From: Natronohydrobacter sp.
GTDB taxonomy: Bacteria > Pseudomonadota > Alphaproteobacteria > Rhodobacterales > Rhodobacteraceae
Assembly: GCA_007123015.1 (NCBI GenBank)
Contig: SKSL01000205.1
Coordinates: forward strand, 1-43,438
Reading direction: 5' to 3'
Length of the DNA: 43,438 nucleotides
Shown here: positions 33,613 through 40,879 of the stretch, piece by piece
How positions within the stretch are numbered: position 1 is the first letter of the stretch
Layout: each line of letters opens with the position of its first letter
Notes under the pieces: generated by a model
Told to the model about the DNA's origin: nothing
Databases searched by the model: none
What the model saw: only the letters and a program-made list of their open reading frames with translations
Translations under genes and position numbers: made by a program

Positions 33613-33638
33613 GGTGCGTGCTGCAGCACGCACCCTAC
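33613..33638. repeat. GGTGCGTG/CACGCACC palindromic repeat, copy 3
   Basis: GGTGCGTGCTG and CAGCACGCACC form a perfect 22-base palindrome (33613-33634), followed by CTAC. It lies in the 110-bp gap between the CAP-protein gene and pepN and is the most symmetrical of the three copies. Confidence 0.8.
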
Positions 33639-33648
33639 GCCTGGTCGC

Positions 33649-34095
33649 TCAGCATTGTGCTGCAAAAACCTGCACCCAATGCGCGTCCGGGCCGCGCCCG
33701 AAACCTGCAATGCGAAATCGCCTGTCCAGAATGTTGCGCCGGTGCCCGGGTGAGCGCATCCAGCTATCCATGACAGTTGGCACGTCGCGCTGTCCCCTCG
33801 CGATATTCTCGCCCAATGTGCACAGATCCGTGGATCCGGCACGCCGCGCGCGGTCCATCATCCCCGCGCCCTCGGGCGTGGTATGGCTGAAAAACCCACG
33901 CTGCGCCATGTCACAGGCATGCGCCTGTGCAATCGCGTTCAGCGCAGGCGAGAGTGTCATGGGCGCGCGTCCCGCCTTGCGCCGCTCTGCATTCACAGCC
34001 GCGAGATGGATCTCCAGTTCGGCAGCGGGCGGGGTCGGGCAGGCCAGCAAAGGCGTAGCAAGCAACAGACAGAACAGAAAAAGCGCGCGGATCAT
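33649..34095 (-). CDS. Secreted CAP (SCP/PR1)-domain protein
   Basis: This 148-aa exported protein has a signal peptide (MIRALFLFCLLLATPLLA, cut before CPTPP) and a CAP domain of the bacterial YkwD type. Family segments are visible: VNAERRKAGRAPMTLSPALNAIAQAHACDMAQ, FFSHTTPEGAGMMDRA, GENIARG, MDSWMRSPGHRRNIL and the closing WVQVFAAQ. Cysteines near residues 19, 61, 92 and 148 could form disulfides. The start at 34095 is favoured over 34101 because GGAGG then lies six bases upstream. The role of such proteins in bacteria is unclear. It lies upstream of pepN on the same strand. Confidence 0.88.
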   Translation of the reverse strand: MIRALFLFCLLLATPLLACPTPPAAELEIHLAAVNAERRKAGRAPMTLSPALNAIAQAHACDMAQRGFFSHTTPEGAGMMDRARRAGSTDLCTLGENIARGQRDVPTVMDSWMRSPGHRRNILDRRFRIAGFGRGPDAHWVQVFAAQC

Positions 34096-34261
34096 CAACA
34101 TCCTCCATCTTTTGCCTCGTCATGCGGTTGCCGTGTCCGGAAAGCAAGCCATCATCGTGGCGTGACCCGATCTGTTCTGGCGAAACCCTGCCCATGCTTG
34201 CACCTTCCCGGTCATCCCGCTACACGCGCGGAAAAGCCTTCTGACAGCCCCCGGAGAGCCC

Positions 34262-34552
34262 ATGTCCGAGATCGACTTAGACACTGCGCGCAAAGTGGCC
34301 CATCTGGCCCGGATTGCCGTCCCTGATGAAAACCTGCCCGCTTTGGCGCAGGAACTCAGCCAGATGCTCGACTTCATGGAGCAGTTGAACGAGGTCGATA
34401 TCGACGGGGTGGATCCGATGACCTCGGTCACGCCGATGCGACTGAAACGGCGGCGCGATGGGGTCACGGATGGTGATCAGCAGGCGAAAATCCTGTCCAA
34501 TGCGCCCGATGCGCGCGAAGGTTTCTTTGCTGTGCCGAAGGTGGTGGAATGA
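34262..34552 (+). CDS. gatC: Asp-tRNA(Asn)/Glu-tRNA(Gln) amidotransferase subunit C
   Basis: GatC is the small subunit that holds GatA and GatB together in the GatCAB enzyme, which converts mischarged Glu-tRNA(Gln) or Asp-tRNA(Asn). The 96-aa product has the family pattern IDLDTARKVAHLARIAVPDENLPALAQELSQMLDFMEQLNEVD followed by PMTSVTPM and the C-terminal FFAVPKVVE. Its stop overlaps the gatA start by four bases (ATGA). GGAGAG precedes the ATG at short spacing. gatB is not in the window, which is usual in this group, where it lies elsewhere. Confidence 0.96.
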   Translation: MSEIDLDTARKVAHLARIAVPDENLPALAQELSQMLDFMEQLNEVDIDGVDPMTSVTPMRLKRRRDGVTDGDQQAKILSNAPDAREGFFAVPKVVE

Positions 34553-36030
34553 GCGCGCTGAACAGATTGACGATTACCGAAGCACGCGACTTGCTGCGCA
34601 AGGGTGAAGTGAGTGCAGTCGCGCTGACCGAAGCCTGCCTTGGTGCGATTCAAGGCGCGGGCAAGCTGAATGCGTTTGTCCATCACACGCCGGACCTGGC
34701 TCTGGAGCGGGCGAAGGCCGCAGATGCGCGGCTTGCAAGCGGCGATGCGCCAGCGATGTGCGGGATCCCTTTGGGCATCAAGGATCTGTTCTGCACGCAA
34801 GGTGTCGCCAGCCAGGCGGCCTCGCGCATCCTGGATGGCTTCAAGCCCCAATATGAATCCACTGTCTCAGCGCAGTTGCGCGATGCCGGCGCAGTGATTC
34901 TCGGCAAGCTGAACATGGACGAATTCGCCATGGGCTCCAGCAACGAGACCTCGGTCTATGGCAATGCCGTGAACCCTTGGAAAGTGGACGCGCGCGATCT
35001 GACACCGGGCGGGTCTTCGGGCGGCTCGGCTGCGGCTGTCGCGGCGGACCTCTGTCTGGCCGCGACCGGCACGGATACGGGCGGGTCAATCCGCCAGCCT
35101 GCGGCTTTTACTGGCACGGTCGGAATCAAGCCCACCTATGGGCGCTGCTCGCGCTGGGGGATCGTGGCCTTCGCCTCAAGCCTTGATCAGGCCGGGCCGA
35201 TGACCAAGACCGTGCGCGATGCGGCGATCATGCTGGAAGCCATGTGCGGGCATGACCCGAAGGATTCGACCAGCGCTGACCTGCCCGTGCCGGATTTCGA
35301 GGCGCTGCTCACCGGCGATATCCGTGGCCAGAAAATCGGCATCCCGCGCGAATACCGTATGGAGGGCATGCCCGCCGAGATCGAGGCCCTCTGGGCACGC
35401 GGGGCCGAAATGCTGCGCGATGCGGGCGCCGAGATCGTCGATATCTCGCTGCCGCATACGAAATACGCGCTGCCCGCTTACTATGTGATTGCACCGGCTG
35501 AGGCGTCCTCGAATCTCGCGCGCTATGACGGGGTGCGCTACGGGCATCGCGCCAAGCTTGCGCTGGGCGACGGCATCACGCAGATGTATGAAAAGACCCG
35601 CGCCGAGGGTTTCGGGCATGAAGTCCAGCGCCGCGTGATGATCGGGACCTATGTGTTGTCCGCCGGCTTCTACGACGCCTATTACAACCGCGCGCGCAAG
35701 GTCCGGACATTGATCAAGCGCGATTTCGAGCAGGCTTTTGCCACTGGGATCGACGCGATCCTGACGCCAGCGACGCCCTCCAGCGCTTTCGGTCTGGGCG
35801 AGATGGCGGAAGCGGATCCCGTGCAGATGTATCTCAATGACGTTTTCACTGTGACGGTCAATCTGGCCGGGTTGCCGGGGATTGCCGTGCCTGCAGGGCT
35901 GGATGCGCAGGGCTTGCCGCTGGGATTGCAGCTGATCGGGCGGCCTTGGGAAGAAGCTGCGTTGCTCAACACAGCACAGGTTCTTGAAAGCGCTGCGGGT
36001 TTTGTTTCCAAGCCGGAGAAATGGTGGTAA
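34549..36030 (+). CDS. gatA: Asp-tRNA(Asn)/Glu-tRNA(Gln) amidotransferase subunit A
   Basis: GatA is the glutaminase subunit of GatCAB and releases ammonia for tRNA-dependent amidation. The 493-aa protein has the amidase-signature catalytic triad at expected positions: K78 (GIPLGIKDLF), cis-Ser156 (PGGSSGGS) and nucleophile Ser180 (TDTGGSIRQPA). Length and the ending (ALLNTAQVLESA) are typical. It overlaps gatC by four bases. The following lipoprotein gene begins 33 bases after its stop. Confidence 0.97.
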   Translation: MSALNRLTITEARDLLRKGEVSAVALTEACLGAIQGAGKLNAFVHHTPDLALERAKAADARLASGDAPAMCGIPLGIKDLFCTQGVASQAASRILDGFKPQYESTVSAQLRDAGAVILGKLNMDEFAMGSSNETSVYGNAVNPWKVDARDLTPGGSSGGSAAAVAADLCLAATGTDTGGSIRQPAAFTGTVGIKPTYGRCSRWGIVAFASSLDQAGPMTKTVRDAAIMLEAMCGHDPKDSTSADLPVPDFEALLTGDIRGQKIGIPREYRMEGMPAEIEALWARGAEMLRDAGAEIVDISLPHTKYALPAYYVIAPAEASSNLARYDGVRYGHRAKLALGDGITQMYEKTRAEGFGHEVQRRVMIGTYVLSAGFYDAYYNRARKVRTLIKRDFEQAFATGIDAILTPATPSSAFGLGEMAEADPVQMYLNDVFTVTVNLAGLPGIAVPAGLDAQGLPLGLQLIGRPWEEAALLNTAQVLESAAGFVSKPEKWW

Positions 36031-36063
36031 TATCAGTAGAAATGAGATGAGGCAGTGAGTAAG

Positions 36064-36924
36064 ATGCGTGCGATTTCCGCCTTGGCATTGGTCGGGACAC
36101 TGGGTTTCCTGAGCGCCTGTGAAACAGCCGCGCCCTATTCCAATATCATCGACACGACTGGGCGGGGTGTGGGCTTCAGCGATTACGCGCAATATCTGCG
36201 CGCGCAGGAAGAACTCTCGCGTATTCGTCGCGCGCAGGCCGCGCAGGCCCAAGCAATGCCCAGAACACAGGTTGCCTCTGCGCCTCAATCCGCACAATCA
36301 AGCACGATCGGACAAGAGGCGGTCGCGTCGGTCCGCTCTGCATCACCCTCTGCGCTGCCGCCCGGGCCCGGCATGCAGTCCGCGCCAGTGACCCAACAGG
36401 TTCTGCCGCCCGCCGCCTCGTCACAGGCGACCGCGCCGCTGGCTGCGCCCAACCAGACAGCGCCCAGCCAGACATCGCAGGCTTCCGCGCCTCAAGCCAC
36501 CCCGGCCCCGGCGGCGACTGCCCCGTCTTCTGCAGCTGTCAGTGAGCAGGGTTTCACACCGCAGTCTTTTGGGACAGTGCAGCAGAATACTCTGGTCGAG
36601 CGCGATTTCGTCCCTCAAGTCCGCGTGTCAGAGGCTGAGCTGGCGCAAGGCGCGGGTGGGCCGAATCTTTTCGTTTATGCGCTCTCGACGCAGCATAATG
36701 TCGGCGATACGCGCTATAACCGCAACCATCCCCTGCGCTGGCGGCGCTGGGAAACGGCTTGTGCGCAATTTCCGAGCCAGGATCTTGCGCAGGAAGCCTT
36801 CCTTGCTGCAGGCGGCCCGGAAAATGATCCCAACAATCTGGACCCGGATGGGGACGGCTTTGCCTGCTGGTGGGACCCTGCGCCCTTCCGTCAGGCTGCA
36901 CGCACTGCGCGGGCACGCGAGTAA
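36064..36924 (+). CDS. Lipoprotein with low-complexity linker and Excalibur-like tail
   Basis: The 286-aa product begins with a lipoprotein signal (lipobox LSAC, cysteine 19), has a charged helix (about 40-60) and then a long region rich in Ala, Pro, Gln and Ser (about 60-160) that looks disordered. The C-terminal part (about 190-286) is conserved-looking and ends in NNLDPDGDGFACWWDP, which resembles the DxDxDGxxC calcium-binding loop of the Excalibur domain. Start choice is uncertain: ATG at 36064 gives a clean signal peptide, while GTG at 36055 is possible; the GAGG nearby is badly spaced for either. It lies between gatA and a cell-wall amidase, so an envelope role is plausible. Confidence 0.8.
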   Translation: MRAISALALVGTLGFLSACETAAPYSNIIDTTGRGVGFSDYAQYLRAQEELSRIRRAQAAQAQAMPRTQVASAPQSAQSSTIGQEAVASVRSASPSALPPGPGMQSAPVTQQVLPPAASSQATAPLAAPNQTAPSQTSQASAPQATPAPAATAPSSAAVSEQGFTPQSFGTVQQNTLVERDFVPQVRVSEAELAQGAGGPNLFVYALSTQHNVGDTRYNRNHPLRWRRWETACAQFPSQDLAQEAFLAAGGPENDPNNLDPDGDGFACWWDPAPFRQAARTARARE

Positions 36925-36954
36925 GCGCGCAAAGCGCGCGCGCGGCGTTTGAAC

Positions 36955-37596
36955 ATGGAGTGGCATCCTTCGCCGAATTTCGGACCCCGGCGCGCGGGCC
37001 TGCGCCCTTCGATGATCGTACTGCATTACACTGGCATGCGCGGGGCAGAAGATGCGTTGGCGCGTTTGTGCGATCCGGCGGCAGAGGTTTCGGCGCATTA
37101 CATGATCGGGACCTGTGGCAGGCTCTGGCAGATGGTGCCCGATGAGATGCGGGCCTGGCATGCAGGGGCAGGGGCTTGGCGCGGGTTGCAGGATATCAAT
37201 TCGCGCTCGATCGGTGTTGAGCTGGTGAATTCAGGGACGCAGCCTTTCGCGCAGCCCCAGATGGAGCGATTAGAGCAGCTTCTGACATCTCTGATGCAGC
37301 GATGGCAGATCCCGGCACAGGCCGTGATTGCCCATTCCGACATGGCCCCGGACCGCAAGGACGACCCTGGTCCGAAATTCGATTGGCCGCGTCTGGCCCG
37401 GCAAGCTCTGGCCTTCTGGCCAGAGGGGTATGGCCCGGACCTGCCGCTTGCGCGCAGCCTAGACACGATAGGCTATCCGCCCGCAGCGGCAGAAAAACGG
37501 CTGCAAGCCTTTCGCGCGCGCTTCCTGCCCTTTGCCCAAGGCGATGAAAGCGCGCTTGACCGCCGCCGCGCAGCCTGCGTGGCAGCCGCGCTCTGA
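36955..37596 (+). CDS. N-acetylmuramoyl-L-alanine amidase (Amidase_2, AmpD/AmiD-like)
   Basis: This zinc amidase cuts the bond between muramic acid and the peptide stem in peptidoglycan. The 213-aa protein begins MEWHPSPNFGPRR and carries the Amidase_2 motifs: VLHYTG with zinc ligand H24, SAHYMIG, WHAGAGAW, INSRSIGVELVN and the second metal histidine in VIAHSDMAPDRKDDPGPKFDW. There is no signal peptide, so it is more like cytoplasmic AmpD (muropeptide recycling) than the exported AmiD lipoprotein. ATG at 36955 is chosen; TTG at 36949 is possible. It is convergent with the DUF2244 gene, separated by a GC-hairpin repeat. Confidence 0.9.
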   Translation: MEWHPSPNFGPRRAGLRPSMIVLHYTGMRGAEDALARLCDPAAEVSAHYMIGTCGRLWQMVPDEMRAWHAGAGAWRGLQDINSRSIGVELVNSGTQPFAQPQMERLEQLLTSLMQRWQIPAQAVIAHSDMAPDRKDDPGPKFDWPRLARQALAFWPEGYGPDLPLARSLDTIGYPPAAAEKRLQAFRARFLPFAQGDESALDRRRAACVAAAL

Positions 37597-37608
37597 AACC
37601 GGGTCTGG

Positions 37609-37677
37609 TTTTCATCCTTGTTCAAATATCCGCGGGGGGACCAGCCCACAGGGCTGGTGGGGGCGGCAGCCCCCGCC
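37609..37677 (+). repeat. GC-hairpin repeat element, copy C
   Basis: The element begins TTTTCATCCTTGTTCAAATA, followed by a G-run. It then has hairpin CCAGCCC (37641-37647) with GGGCTGG (37651-37657), and hairpin GGGGGC (37659-37664) with GCCCCC (37669-37674). It fills the 87-bp gap between the convergent amidase and DUF2244 genes and matches copy A closely. Confidence 0.78.
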
Positions 37678-37683
37678 TTGGAC

Positions 37684-38220
37684 TTATCTGATCTGGCGCA
37701 GCGCACGCGACAAGTCGTCGTAGAGCGTCGCGCGTTCTTCAGGGCTCAGAAATGCACCCAGTTCCACCACACGCCCGGCCCCTTCAAGCGTCAGGTAATT
37801 CTCGACCCGGGCGCCTTTCTCGGTCAGGTTCAGACGCACCCAATAGGGATTGGCCTGCCAATGCTGTTCAGGCGCACGGGGGTTGATGCGCCGGATCTCG
37901 ATATGCTCGCGTGTCAGTTGCATCTCTTCGCGCAGTCGCCGACGGTCCTGGCTGTTGCGTTGCAGCGCATACCACAGCCCCCAGAGCGCAAGCGCTGCAA
38001 AAGGCAGCAAGCCCCATAGCACAGGGGTTCCCAGGACGCCGATCATGGGCAGCGCCAGAAAGCCGGCGCTGATCGCGATCACGCGCGCAAAGCCCTGATT
38101 GCCCATCGACAGATTGGGGGTCAGCGACAGGTGGTATTCGGCATTCTCGGCCTTCGCCAAGGCGAAGGCCCCGGGTGTTGAACCCGGGGCCTGTGGTGTG
38201 ATTTCCCAGTAAACGGGCAT
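37684..38220 (-). CDS. DUF2244 membrane protein
   Basis: This 178-aa protein has two hydrophobic segments (about residues 46-84, containing FLALPMIGVLGTPVLWGLLPFAALALWGLWYALQRN) followed by a soluble domain with the DUF2244 pattern LTREHIEIRRINPR, HWQANPYWVRLNL, VENYLTL and ELGAFLSPEERATLYDDL. DUF2244 genes are often found beside cytochrome oxidase genes, as here, 14 bases behind ctaD, but the function is unknown. The N-terminal residues about 11-24 are encoded by two perfect hairpins (38151-38191) that look like a ctaD terminator. The ribosome binding site for the start at 38220 is weak. Confidence 0.87.
   Translation of the reverse strand: MPVYWEITPQAPGSTPGAFALAKAENAEYHLSLTPNLSMGNQGFARVIAISAGFLALPMIGVLGTPVLWGLLPFAALALWGLWYALQRNSQDRRRLREEMQLTREHIEIRRINPRAPEQHWQANPYWVRLNLTEKGARVENYLTLEGAGRVVELGAFLSPEERATLYDDLSRALRQIR
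38151..38191 (-). terminator. Tandem hairpins behind ctaD, inside the DUF2244 coding start
   Basis: On the minus strand, GGCCCCGGGT pairs with ACCCGGGGCC (38182-38191 with 38167-38176, loop five). CCTTCGCC then pairs with GGCGAAGG (38161-38168 with 38151-38158, loop two). The first hairpin is followed by a short T/C-rich run. They lie 44-84 bases beyond the ctaD stop, where a terminator is expected, yet they are translated as part of the DUF2244 protein. Confidence 0.6.
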
Positions 38221-38234
38221 CCTGGGGCCGTGCG

Positions 38235-39947
38235 TCAGGCGCTGCCGGGTTTCGCTGCTTCCGGGATCAGCGGATCACGCTCGCCAACCCGTTGCTTGTC
38301 CCAGTCCTCGCGCTTTGGCAATTGCTCGAAAGTGTGCTCGGGCGGGGGTGAGGGCAGGGTCCATTCCAGCGTATCGGCATGCTCGTTCCAGTAGTTCTTC
38401 TCTGTCACGCGTGCACCATAGCGCAGCGTGTAGAACACGACCCCGATGAAGAACAGGAAGGACGCAAAGCTGATGAAGGCCCCGATCGAGCTGACATAGT
38501 TCCACAACGCATAGGCTTCCGGGTAGTCGATATAGCGCCGTGGCATGCCCTGACGGCCCAGGAAATGCTGCGGGAAGAAGGTGATATTCGCGCCGATGAA
38601 CATCATCCAGAAATGCACCTTGCCCGCCCATTCCGGATACTGACGGCCCGACATCTTTCCCATCCAGTAATAGATGCCGGCAAAGAGCGCGAAGACGGCC
38701 CCCAATGACATCACATAATGGAAATGGGCTACGACATAATAAGTGTCATGGTAGATCCGGTCGATCGGTGCCTGGCTCAGGACCAGCCCGGTGACCCCGC
38801 CCACCGTGAACAGGAACAAGAAGCCAAAGGCCCAGAGCATGGGGGTCTCGAAGCTGACCGACCCTTTCCACATCGTCGCGATCCATGAGAAAATCTTGAT
38901 CCCCGTCGGCACTGCGATCACCATGGTCGCCAGCATGAAATAGGTCTGCTGCGTGACCGACATGCCCACAGTGTACATATGGTGCGCCCAGACGATGAAG
39001 CCCAGCACTGCAATCGCGATCATTGCCCAGACCATCGGCAGATAGCCAAAGACCGGTTTGCGCGAGAAGGTCGCGATGATGTGGCTGATGATGCCAAAAC
39101 CGGGGATGATGATGATATACACTTCCGGGTGTCCGAAGAACCACAGGATGTGCTGGTAGAGAATCGGGTCCCCACCCCCGGCCGGATCGAAGAAGGTGGT
39201 GCCAAAATTCCGGTCGGTCAGCAGCATGGTGATTGCCCCCGCCAGAACAGGCAGCGCCAGCAGGATCATCCAGGCTGTGATGAAGACCGACCATGCGAAA
39301 AGCGGCACTTTGAACAGGGTCATCCCGGGCGCACGCATGTTCAGGAAGGTCGTGATGATATTGATCGCACCCAGGATCGAAGACGCCCCGGACACATGCA
39401 CTGCGAAAATCGCCAGATCCAGCGAGTAGCCGGATTCGCGCGTCGACAGGGGTGGATACAGCACCCAGCCGACCCCAGAGCCCAGCTGTCCATTACCCCC
39501 CGGTGAAAACACCGAAGCCACGGCGAGCGCCGAGCCTGCCACGAACAGCCAGTAGCTGAGATTGTTCAGACGCGGGAAGGCCATGTCCGGTGCACCGATA
39601 TGCAGCGGCATGAAGTAGTTGCCAAAGCCACCGAACAGCGCCGGGATAAGCACGAAGAACATCATCAGGATGCCATGGGCCGTGACCAGAACATTCCAGA
39701 TATGGCCATTGGGCGTGCACTCTTCCTGTGCGCGGAGGCTTGCCCCTTCCATGCACATATATTGAACGCCAGGTTCCATAAGCTCCATGCGCATGTAGAC
39801 CGAAAAGGCCACTGCGATGAAGCCGACGATCCCGGCAGTGAAGAGGTAGAGGATCCCGATATCCTTGTGGTTCGTGGACATGAACCAGCGGGTGAAGAAG
39901 GACCGTGTGTCCTCGTGCCCGTGGTCATGGGTGGCTGCGTCGGCCAT
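38235..39947 (-). CDS. ctaD: Cytochrome c oxidase subunit I (aa3 type)
   Basis: CtaD is the heme a/a3-CuB subunit of the aa3-type cytochrome c oxidase and pumps protons in the inner membrane. The 570-aa protein has about twelve helices and the diagnostic segments STNHKDIGILYLFTAG, TAHGILMMFF (heme a ligand), FFGHPEVYIIIIPGFGIISH (CuB histidine cross-linked to tyrosine), VWAHHMYTVG and DTYYVVAHFHYVMSLG (heme ligands). Length and the hydrophilic tail are normal for alphaproteobacteria. It stands alone here; other subunit genes are not in the window. A promoter candidate lies at 40073-40100 (minus). Confidence 0.98.
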   Translation of the reverse strand: MADAATHDHGHEDTRSFFTRWFMSTNHKDIGILYLFTAGIVGFIAVAFSVYMRMELMEPGVQYMCMEGASLRAQEECTPNGHIWNVLVTAHGILMMFFVLIPALFGGFGNYFMPLHIGAPDMAFPRLNNLSYWLFVAGSALAVASVFSPGGNGQLGSGVGWVLYPPLSTRESGYSLDLAIFAVHVSGASSILGAINIITTFLNMRAPGMTLFKVPLFAWSVFITAWMILLALPVLAGAITMLLTDRNFGTTFFDPAGGGDPILYQHILWFFGHPEVYIIIIPGFGIISHIIATFSRKPVFGYLPMVWAMIAIAVLGFIVWAHHMYTVGMSVTQQTYFMLATMVIAVPTGIKIFSWIATMWKGSVSFETPMLWAFGFLFLFTVGGVTGLVLSQAPIDRIYHDTYYVVAHFHYVMSLGAVFALFAGIYYWMGKMSGRQYPEWAGKVHFWMMFIGANITFFPQHFLGRQGMPRRYIDYPEAYALWNYVSSIGAFISFASFLFFIGVVFYTLRYGARVTEKNYWNEHADTLEWTLPSPPPEHTFEQLPKREDWDKQRVGERDPLIPEAAKPGSA

Positions 39948-40072
39948 TGGCTACTCCAGTTCCCGGTTCCCGTTGCGATTTTCCGCAACTGTTCTTGTCG
40001 TATGCCGGATACGGCGAATCCGTCCGGCCCTGTGGCGTGACGACACGCTCCTCTCACAGAGCTGTGTCCCAC

Positions 40073-40100
40073 AGTATACTTCGCTTTTAGGATGTGTCTT
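40073..40100 (-). promoter_or_regulatory. Candidate promoter of ctaD
   Basis: On the minus strand, AAGACA (40100-40095) and TATACT (40078-40073) are 16 bases apart. The -35 lies inside the last codons of lipB, and the leader to the ctaD start is about 120 bases. Confidence 0.5.
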
Positions 40101-40875
40101 TTTGCAGAGCAATGCTCGAGTCGTCGCAGGCCGAATTTTTTTGATTCAGATCAAGCCAAGGGTGTTCTGGGCAAGGTGTCGAAGCCTGCTGGCCTGCGCT
40201 GTCTTGCGCCCCGGCCCCAAAGACCTGATGAAATGCCGTCATCAGCGCCAGGTCCACATCTTCCATCGTGACCGGCAGGCCCAGATCCACCAGCGATGTG
40301 ACCCCATGTTCGTGGATGCCGCAAGGCACGATCCCGTCGAAATGGCTCAGATCCGGCTCGACATTGATCGAAAGCCCATGGAAGCTAACCCAGCGGCGCA
40401 ATTTGATGCCAATGGCGGCGATCTTGTCCTCGCGCGGGCTGCCATCGGCCAGGGGGGGCTTGTCGGGGCGCGTGACCCAGACTCCGACCCGGCCCGCGCG
40501 GCGCTCACCTTGCACTCCGAATTCGGCCAGAGTCGCGATGACCCAGGCTTCCATCTGATACACGAAGCAGCGCACATCGCGCCCGCGCTGGTTCAGGTCA
40601 AGCATGGCATAGACCACGCGCTGGCCGGGACCGTGATAGGTGTATTGACCACCGCGTCCGGCATGAAAGACAGGAAAGCGGTCTGGTGCAGTCAAATCCG
40701 CCGGGTTGGCGCTGGTCCCGGCTGTGTAGAGCGGGGGGTGTTCCAGCAGCCAGATCGCCTCTCGGGCGGTGCCCGCGCTGATGGATGCGACGCGCGCTTC
40801 CATGTTTGCCAAGGTCTCGGCATAGTCTGACAGACCGAGCAGGACATTCCATTCCGGTGCGGGCATCTGTGGCAT
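40087..40875 (-). CDS. lipB: Lipoyl(octanoyl) transferase LipB
   Basis: LipB moves octanoyl groups from acyl carrier protein to lipoyl domains of enzymes such as pyruvate dehydrogenase. The 262-aa protein shows the family segments EHPPLYTAGTSANPADL, RGGQYTYHGPGQRVVYAML, the catalytic lysine in KIAAIGIKLRRWVSFHG and the catalytic cysteine in GIVPCGI. The N-terminus is set at 40875 (MPQMPAPEW); ATG at 40866 is possible. About 35 residues at the C-terminus (after FHQVFGAG) go beyond the usual LipB end and look disordered. The gene is 4 bases downstream of the LytTR gene on the same strand. Confidence 0.94.
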   Translation of the reverse strand: MPQMPAPEWNVLLGLSDYAETLANMEARVASISAGTAREAIWLLEHPPLYTAGTSANPADLTAPDRFPVFHAGRGGQYTYHGPGQRVVYAMLDLNQRGRDVRCFVYQMEAWVIATLAEFGVQGERRAGRVGVWVTRPDKPPLADGSPREDKIAAIGIKLRRWVSFHGLSINVEPDLSHFDGIVPCGIHEHGVTSLVDLGLPVTMEDVDLALMTAFHQVFGAGAQDSAGQQASTPCPEHPWLDLNQKNSACDDSSIALQKDTS

Positions 40876-40879
40876 GGGG

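Noticed and set aside
32537..34165. A 542-codon open frame on the plus strand opposite pepN and the CAP gene
   Set aside because: It runs antisense to pepN with its HEYFH motif and through the intergenic repeat; no ribosome binding site or recognisable domain.
36924..36943. GCGCGC-AAA-GCGCGC repeat as a terminator of the Excalibur-like lipoprotein gene
   Set aside because: It is a simple GC alternation without a T-tract directly before the next gene; alternating GC runs are common in this DNA.
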